Made by a program: the position numbers and the translations under genes. The notes beneath the pieces were generated by a model. That model ran no database searches, was not told the DNA's origin, and saw only the letters and a list, made by a program, of their open reading frames with translations. DNA of 19,006 bases from Stagnihabitans sp038323315 (lineage in GTDB: Bacteria > Pseudomonadota > Alphaproteobacteria > Rhodobacterales > Rhodobacteraceae): NCBI GenBank assembly GCA_038323315.1, contig JBBQGU010000031.1, forward strand, positions 1 to 19,006. The letters are read 5' to 3'. Position 1 is the stretch's first letter; each line of letters begins with the position of its first letter. Shown one piece after another: positions 14,886 to 19,006 of the stretch.

Positions 14886-16298
14886 TTACTCCGCCAAAAC
14901 CCAGGTATCCTTGACCCCGCCACCCTGTGACGAGTTCACCACCAGCGACCCCTCGCGCAGCGCCACACGGGTCAACCCGCCCGGCACCAGTTCGATGCTT
15001 TCGCCGACCAGGCAATAGGGCCGCAGGTCGACATGCCGGGGGGCCACGCCTTCGTCAACAAAGGTCGGCGTTGCAGACAGGGCAAGCGTCGGCTGCGCGA
15101 TGTAATTGGCCGGGTTCGCGGTGATCTTGTGGCGGAACAGTTCCACTTCATCCGCGGTCGATTTTGGCCCGACCAGCATGCCGTAACCGCCCGAGCCGTG
15201 AACCTCTTTCACCACCAGTTCGGCCAGGTGGTCCAGCACGTATTTCAGGTCATCGGGTTTGGCGCATTGCCAGGTGGGGACGTTGTTCAATATCGGCTCC
15301 TCGCCCAGATAGAACCGGATCATCTCGGGCACATAGGTATAAACCGCCTTGTCATCCGCCACGCCTGCGCCCGGTGCCGAACAAATGCTGACGCCGCCCG
15401 CCCGATAGACATCCATCAGCCCCGGCACGCCCAGCATGCTGTCAGGCCGGAAACACAAGGGATCAACGAAGGCGTCATCGATCCGGCGGTAGATCACGTC
15501 GACCTTACGCGGGCCTTGGGTGGTGCGCATATAGACAAAGGCGCCATCGACGAACAGATCCGCCCCCTCGACCAGTTCCACGCCCATCAGGTCGGCGAGG
15601 AAGGAATGTTCATAATAGGCGCTGTTGAAATGGCCCGGCGTCAGGATCACCACCGTGGGTTCGCCCGTGCATTTCGCGGGTGCGACCGAGTTCAGGGTTT
15701 TCCGCAGCAGGCTGTGATAGCGGTCCACCGGCAGGATGCGGTTTTCGCGGAACAGAGCGGGGAACATCCGCATCATCATCTCGCGGCTTTCCAACATGTA
15801 GCTGACACCCGATGGCGTGCGGCAATTGTCCTCCAGCACAAAAAAATCATTGGCCCCGGTGCGCACGATGTCGATGCCGACGATATGGCTGTACACGCCT
15901 TGCGGCGGGATGAAACCGACGACGGCCTTTTCGTAAGCCTCGTTCTGATAGATCAGACTGGCGGGAATGCGGCCTGCGCGCACGATCTCGCCCCGGCCAT
16001 AGACATCGACCAGAAAGGCGTTCAGGGCGCGGGCGCGTTGTTTGATGCCGCGTTCCAGCCGCGCCCATTCGGTGGCGGTAAAGACGCGGGGAAACAGGTC
16101 GAAGGGGATCAGGCGGTCGGGATCGCCGCCCTCGCCATAGACCGCAAAGGTGATGCCGATGCGGCGAAACAGCGCCTCGGCCTCGGCCTGTTTCTGGGCG
16201 CGGACCGGGCCGGGCATGGATTTGGTCCACTCTTCCAGCCTTGCATAGGGGATGCGCACTTCGCCGTTCTGGTACATCTCGTTGAAAGTCGAGGACAT
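14886..16298 (-). CDS. Circularly permuted ATP-grasp protein (DUF404/DUF407 type)
   Basis: 470 aa, the usual length for the family. Expected to activate a carboxylate with ATP and ligate it to an amine or thiol, probably forming a peptide-like bond on an unknown substrate. Motifs: FFVLEDNCRTPSGVSYMLESR (about 152-172), VDVIYRRIDDAFVDP (267-281) and the ATP-grasp glycine-rich segment VKEVHGSGGYGMLVGP (363-378); these appear in permuted order relative to classical ATP-grasps. No signal peptide is present. It is first of the operon with alpha-E, transglutaminase-like and Anbu genes. The ATG at 16298 is preceded by a purine-rich GGGAAGG about 7 bases upstream. It is divergent from the exonuclease gene, with 132 bases between that hold an inverted repeat. 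Confidence 0.93.
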   Translation of the reverse strand: MSSTFNEMYQNGEVRIPYARLEEWTKSMPGPVRAQKQAEAEALFRRIGITFAVYGEGGDPDRLIPFDLFPRVFTATEWARLERGIKQRARALNAFLVDVYGRGEIVRAGRIPASLIYQNEAYEKAVVGFIPPQGVYSHIVGIDIVRTGANDFFVLEDNCRTPSGVSYMLESREMMMRMFPALFRENRILPVDRYHSLLRKTLNSVAPAKCTGEPTVVILTPGHFNSAYYEHSFLADLMGVELVEGADLFVDGAFVYMRTTQGPRKVDVIYRRIDDAFVDPLCFRPDSMLGVPGLMDVYRAGGVSICSAPGAGVADDKAVYTYVPEMIRFYLGEEPILNNVPTWQCAKPDDLKYVLDHLAELVVKEVHGSGGYGMLVGPKSTADEVELFRHKITANPANYIAQPTLALSATPTFVDEGVAPRHVDLRPYCLVGESIELVPGGLTRVALREGSLVVNSSQGGGVKDTWVLAE

Positions 16299-16330
16299 CC
16301 GTGCCTTCCCGTCTTGTTTTGTCCCAGTTA

Positions 16331-16370
16331 ATCCCGCCTTGCGGTCCGTCGAAAGGGGCTTTGGCGGGAT
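16331..16370. promoter_or_regulatory. Inverted repeat in the divergent ATP-grasp/exonuclease intergenic region
   Basis: ATCCCGCC (16331-16338) and GGCGGGAT (16363-16370) are perfect complements separated by 24 bases, midway between two divergent genes. A T-run (16377-16382) follows 6 bases after the right arm on the plus strand, but no plus-strand gene ends here, so a terminator role is unlikely. Arm centres are 32 bases apart, about three helical turns, which would suit an operator bound by a dimer or pair of dimers. No clear -35/-10 pair or LexA-type box was recognised. Confidence 0.35.
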
Positions 16371-16430
16371 CGGCGCTTTTTTGTCACATGATGCCCGAAA
16401 TTTGGGCGGAATGAAGGACTGACGGCGCCG

Positions 16431-17423
16431 ATGGGTTTGCGTTACCTTGGCATGATGACGCGGGCACCGGTATTAACTTTTACACCGAAGGGCATTTATT
16501 GTCCGGATGGCGGCTTTTACATCGACCCCCACCATGCCGTCGAGCGCGCCTTGGTAACGCATGGCCATTCGGATCACGCGTATCGGGGGCATAAATCCTA
16601 TCTGTGCACCGATCTGGCGCTGCCGGTGATCCGGCACCGTTTGGGGCGGATCGAGGCCGAGGGCCTGGCCTATGGCGAGCGTCGGCAGATCGGCGGGGTG
16701 ACGGTGTCGTTTCACCCGGCAGGTCATGTGCCAGGTTCTGCACAGATCAGGATCGAGCGTGGGGGCGAGGTCTGGGTCGCCTCGGGGGATTACAAGGTGA
16801 CGCCGGACGGGGTGTGCGAGGCGTTTGAGCCGGTCGCCTGTCACACCTTCATCACCGAATGCACTTTTGGTCTGCCGATCTTTCAGTGGCGGCCGGATAC
16901 CGATGTTCTGCGGGAGATTGCCCAGTGGTGGGGCGCCAATGCCGCCGAGGGCCGGGTGTCGGTGCTGGCCGCCTATTCGTTCGGCAAGGCGCAGCGGTTG
17001 ATGGCGGGGATACCTGCCCAAGGCCCGATCTATACCCATGGTGCGGTCGAGGATGTGACGGAAATCCTGCGGGAGCAGGGCTATACCTTGCCTGTCACGC
17101 ACCGCCTCGGCCTGTCGCCCCTGCCCCGCGACGCGCTGATCATCGCGCCGCCCAATGTGCTGAACAGTGACCTGCTGGGGACAATCGGCCCGGTGTCGGT
17201 CGGCTTTGCCTCGGGCTGGATGACCCTTGCCGCGCGGCGCCGGGGGCTGGATGCCGCCTTTACCCTGTCGGATCATGCGGATTGGCCGGGCCTGAATGCG
17301 GCGATCAAGGCCACGGGGGCGACGCAGGTTTTTGCCACCCACGGCTATACCGGTCCGTTCCGTGCCTGGCTGGAAAGCCAAGGCTATCAGGCCGGTATCG
17401 TTGGTCCGGGGATGCCGACGTGA
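16431..17423 (+). CDS. Ligase-associated DNA exonuclease (MBL/beta-CASP fold)
   Basis: 330 aa nuclease of the metallo-beta-lactamase/beta-CASP group, the type normally encoded with an ATP-dependent DNA ligase in a bacterial repair cassette. Seen: TPKGIYCPDGGFYIDP (18-33, family signature), metal-binding THGHSDHA (43-50), FHPAGHVPGSAQ (about 94-105), ASGDYK, ECTFG, the beta-CASP AAYSFGKAQR segment, LSDHADWPGL and HGYTGPF near the C-terminus. All metal ligands expected from these motifs are present. ATG at 16431 has AAGGA 12 bases upstream; ATGs at 16452 and 16455 would give a start closer to the conserved core and cannot be excluded. The TGA overlaps the GTG of the next gene. Its ligase partner appears to lack a catalytic domain. 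Confidence 0.92.
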   Translation: MGLRYLGMMTRAPVLTFTPKGIYCPDGGFYIDPHHAVERALVTHGHSDHAYRGHKSYLCTDLALPVIRHRLGRIEAEGLAYGERRQIGGVTVSFHPAGHVPGSAQIRIERGGEVWVASGDYKVTPDGVCEAFEPVACHTFITECTFGLPIFQWRPDTDVLREIAQWWGANAAEGRVSVLAAYSFGKAQRLMAGIPAQGPIYTHGAVEDVTEILREQGYTLPVTHRLGLSPLPRDALIIAPPNVLNSDLLGTIGPVSVGFASGWMTLAARRRGLDAAFTLSDHADWPGLNAAIKATGATQVFATHGYTGPFRAWLESQGYQAGIVGPGMPT

Positions 17424-18223
17424 TCCGGTTTGCCGCCCTGTGCGCCGCCCTGCCCCGCGACAAGTCCGCCCTTGCGGCCTATCAGGCCGAGGCCACCGCC
17501 GAGGATTTCGCCACCGCCCTGGCGCTGCTGACTGGCCAGCGCCCGCGCCGCATCGCTGCGCCTGACCTGATCCTGACCTGGGTTGTCGAGGCGAGTGGCA
17601 CCCCCGACTTCCTGCTGGCCGCGTGCATGGACGTGACCGGCGACCGCGCCGAAACCGCCGCATTGCTGTTGCCAGCAGCAACAGGCACGCCGCCGACCCT
17701 GACCGAAGTTATCCAGACCCTGACCCACGCCACCCCGCTGACCGCCCGCGCCACGCTGGCGGCCCTTTGGCCGCGCCTGCCGCCATATGCCAACACCATC
17801 CTGAACCGCCTCGCCGCAGGCAGTTTCCGCACCACCCTGCCCAAACTGGTGCCGCCAACCAACCAGCCGCCCCGCACCCTGCGCGCCGTAATGATCCTTG
17901 TCCAACCTGCGGGACCCGAGATCACGCTGGCCCTGTGGCGTGACGGCGTGCCCATCCCCATCGCCCGCCTGACCCTGACCCTGCCCGAAACCCCCGCCAT
18001 CATGGCCTGGGTCCGCGCCCATACGCTGGAAAAGTTCGGGCCGGTCAGAAAGGTGCCTGCCGCGCTGGTGTTCGAGATGGACTATACCGGCACCGCCCCC
18101 AACAACCGTCGCAAATGCGGGTTGGACCTGCATCACCCGCGCCTGCTGCGCTGGCTGCCGGACGCAACGCCAGATCAGGCCGACGACCTTGCAGCACTTC
18201 ACGATCCCGCACTCGACCCTTGA
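17420..18223 (+). CDS. ATP-dependent DNA ligase remnant or minimal variant lacking the adenylation domain
   Basis: 267 aa; full-length relatives are about twice as long (around 530 aa, from memory). Residues 1-145 resemble the helical N-terminal domain of the ligase that partners the upstream exonuclease (FAALCAALP, MDVTGDRAETAALLLPA at 70-86, PPTLTEVIQTL). Residues 155-255 resemble the C-terminal OB domain (VQPAGPEITLALWRDG, HTLEKFGPVRKV at 201-212, LVFEMDYTG at 216-224, RRKCGLDLHHPRLLRW at 240-255). The nucleotidyltransferase domain that should lie between, with the catalytic K-x-D-G lysine and the EGVMLK and WWKWK motifs, is absent; the join is near residues 146-157. The frame stays open, and GTG overlaps the exonuclease TGA (GTGA), so it is probably translated. 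It cannot ligate by the known mechanism; it may be a decaying gene or a DNA-binding accessory to the nuclease. Confidence 0.75.
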   Translation: MIRFAALCAALPRDKSALAAYQAEATAEDFATALALLTGQRPRRIAAPDLILTWVVEASGTPDFLLAACMDVTGDRAETAALLLPAATGTPPTLTEVIQTLTHATPLTARATLAALWPRLPPYANTILNRLAAGSFRTTLPKLVPPTNQPPRTLRAVMILVQPAGPEITLALWRDGVPIPIARLTLTLPETPAIMAWVRAHTLEKFGPVRKVPAALVFEMDYTGTAPNNRRKCGLDLHHPRLLRWLPDATPDQADDLAALHDPALDP

Positions 18224-18278
18224 ACCCTGCCCCGCTTCGCCCCTACATGACGCCAAAGCCCGATAGATGGAGCCCGAT

Positions 18279-19006
18279 ATGACCCTGAATTTCCCCCGCC
18301 CGCTGTTTGACGCCAATGCCGCATCCGGCGCGCTTGGCGATCTGCCGGAATGGAACCTGACCGACCTGTATCCGGCCCCCGACAGCCCCGAATATACCAC
18401 CGACCTTGCCCGCCTGAAACAAAGCTGTGCGGGCTTTGCGGTGACATACGAGGGCAAACTGGCGGACCTGACCGCCGATCAGATGCTGGATTGCGTGACC
18501 AGTTATGAACAGATCGACACCGTTGCGGGGCGGGTCATGTCCTATGCCGGCCTGCGCTATTACCAGAACACCATGGACAGCGACCGCGCCAAGTTCATGG
18601 CCGACGCGCAGGATCAGGTGACGGATTTCACGACCCCGTTGGTGTTTTTCACGCTGGAATTCAACCGGCTGGACGAGGCCCATTTATCTGGCTTGCTGGC
18701 GCAAAATGCCGCGCTTGCCCGTTATAAACCCGTCTTCGACCGCCTGCGCGCCATGCGGCCCTACCAACTGTCGGATGAGTTGGAGAAGTTCCTGCATGAT
18801 GAGAGCGTCGTGGGCGCCAGTGCGTGGAACCGGCTGTTTGATGAGACCATGGCGGGGCTGATGTTCAAGGTCGCGGGGCAGGAGGAGGCGTTGAACCTTG
18901 AAGCCACGCTGAACCTGTTCACCGACAACGACCGTGCGACGCGCGAGGCGGCTGCCCATGCTCTGGCCGAAGTCTTTGACAAGAATATCAAACTGTTCGC
19001 CCGCAT
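18279..19006 (+). CDS. pepF: M3-family oligoendopeptidase F (3' end outside window)
   Basis: The first 242 codons of an M3 zinc metallopeptidase that hydrolyses oligopeptides in the cytoplasm; full-length PepF is about 600 aa. The start LGDLPEWNLTDLYPAPDSPE is the family's characteristic WxLxDLYP segment, followed by the helical N-terminal lobe (YEGKLADLTADQMLDCVTSYE, SYAGLRYYQNTMD, LDEAHLSGLLA, LRAMRPYQLSDELEKFLHDE) and ATLNLFTDNDRATREAA. The HExxH zinc site lies beyond the window and cannot be checked. ATG 18279 is chosen because GGAG lies 6 bases upstream; an in-frame ATG at 18267 would add four residues and overlap that site. It lies 55 bases after the mini-ligase, occupying the place where the repair cassette's helicase gene would be expected. 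Confidence 0.9.
   Translation, partial: MTLNFPRPLFDANAASGALGDLPEWNLTDLYPAPDSPEYTTDLARLKQSCAGFAVTYEGKLADLTADQMLDCVTSYEQIDTVAGRVMSYAGLRYYQNTMDSDRAKFMADAQDQVTDFTTPLVFFTLEFNRLDEAHLSGLLAQNAALARYKPVFDRLRAMRPYQLSDELEKFLHDESVVGASAWNRLFDETMAGLMFKVAGQEEALNLEATLNLFTDNDRATREAAAHALAEVFDKNIKLFAR

Noticed and set aside
15033..16331. 432-codon plus-strand frame opposite the ATP-grasp gene.
   Set aside because: Antisense shadow; His/Asp/Ala-rich with no motif, while the minus strand encodes a full-length ATP-grasp protein.
17387..18457. 356-codon minus-strand frame opposite the mini-ligase gene, which might have argued that the ligase frame is not real.
   Set aside because: The plus-strand product shows ligase N- and C-terminal signatures and couples to the exonuclease; the minus product is Gly/Gln-rich without motifs.

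Overview
The window is GC-rich, tightly packed bacterial chromosome. Gene content points to an alphaproteobacterium, most likely Rhodobacteraceae: a CarD/FdxA/S4-protein/SUV3-like helicase cluster, cobT, an Anbu operon, a ligase-associated exonuclease and an M3 oligopeptidase. The family call is an inference from gene types and composition, not from a search. No rRNA, tRNA, insertion sequence, prophage gene or CRISPR array was seen.

Left part (1-5.7 kb): the 3' part of a large, low-complexity, single-pass membrane protein ending in a PilP/GspC-like domain; then a KefB/KefC-type cation:proton antiporter with a TrkA-N domain; then, convergent with overlapping stop codons, cobT of the cobalamin lower-ligand pathway, which starts at TTG behind a strong Shine-Dalgarno. 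Upstream of cobT lies a long near-perfect hairpin of unknown role.

Middle left (5.9-11.1 kb, minus strand): a TPR protein with a signal peptide, a SUV3-like RNA/DNA helicase with a long basic disordered tail, a small S4 RNA-binding protein that begins directly after the helicase stop in the same frame, a seven-iron ferredoxin (fdxA) and the RNA-polymerase-binding regulator CarD. fdxA and carD each end at a likely intrinsic terminator, and carD has a promoter candidate. Divergent from the TPR gene are a small SCP2 sterol-carrier protein and a translationally coupled alpha/beta hydrolase of the lysophospholipase type.

Middle right (12.4-16.3 kb, minus strand): a compact four-gene operon, circularly permuted ATP-grasp, alpha-E protein, transglutaminase-like protein, then Anbu, the bacterial ancestral proteasome-like beta subunit. 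Comparative genomics has linked this set to predicted peptide ligation and turnover; substrates are unknown. All four members look intact, with catalytic residues present where they can be predicted.

Right part (16.4-19.0 kb, plus strand): a ligase-associated MBL/beta-CASP DNA exonuclease overlapping by GTGA a 267-codon gene that looks like an ATP-dependent DNA ligase from which the whole adenylation domain has been removed in frame. The helicase and phosphoesterase that normally complete this repair cassette are not next to it; an M3 oligoendopeptidase F gene follows and runs off the window.

The points of greatest interest are the catalytic-domain-less mini-ligase and the intact Anbu/ATP-grasp operon.
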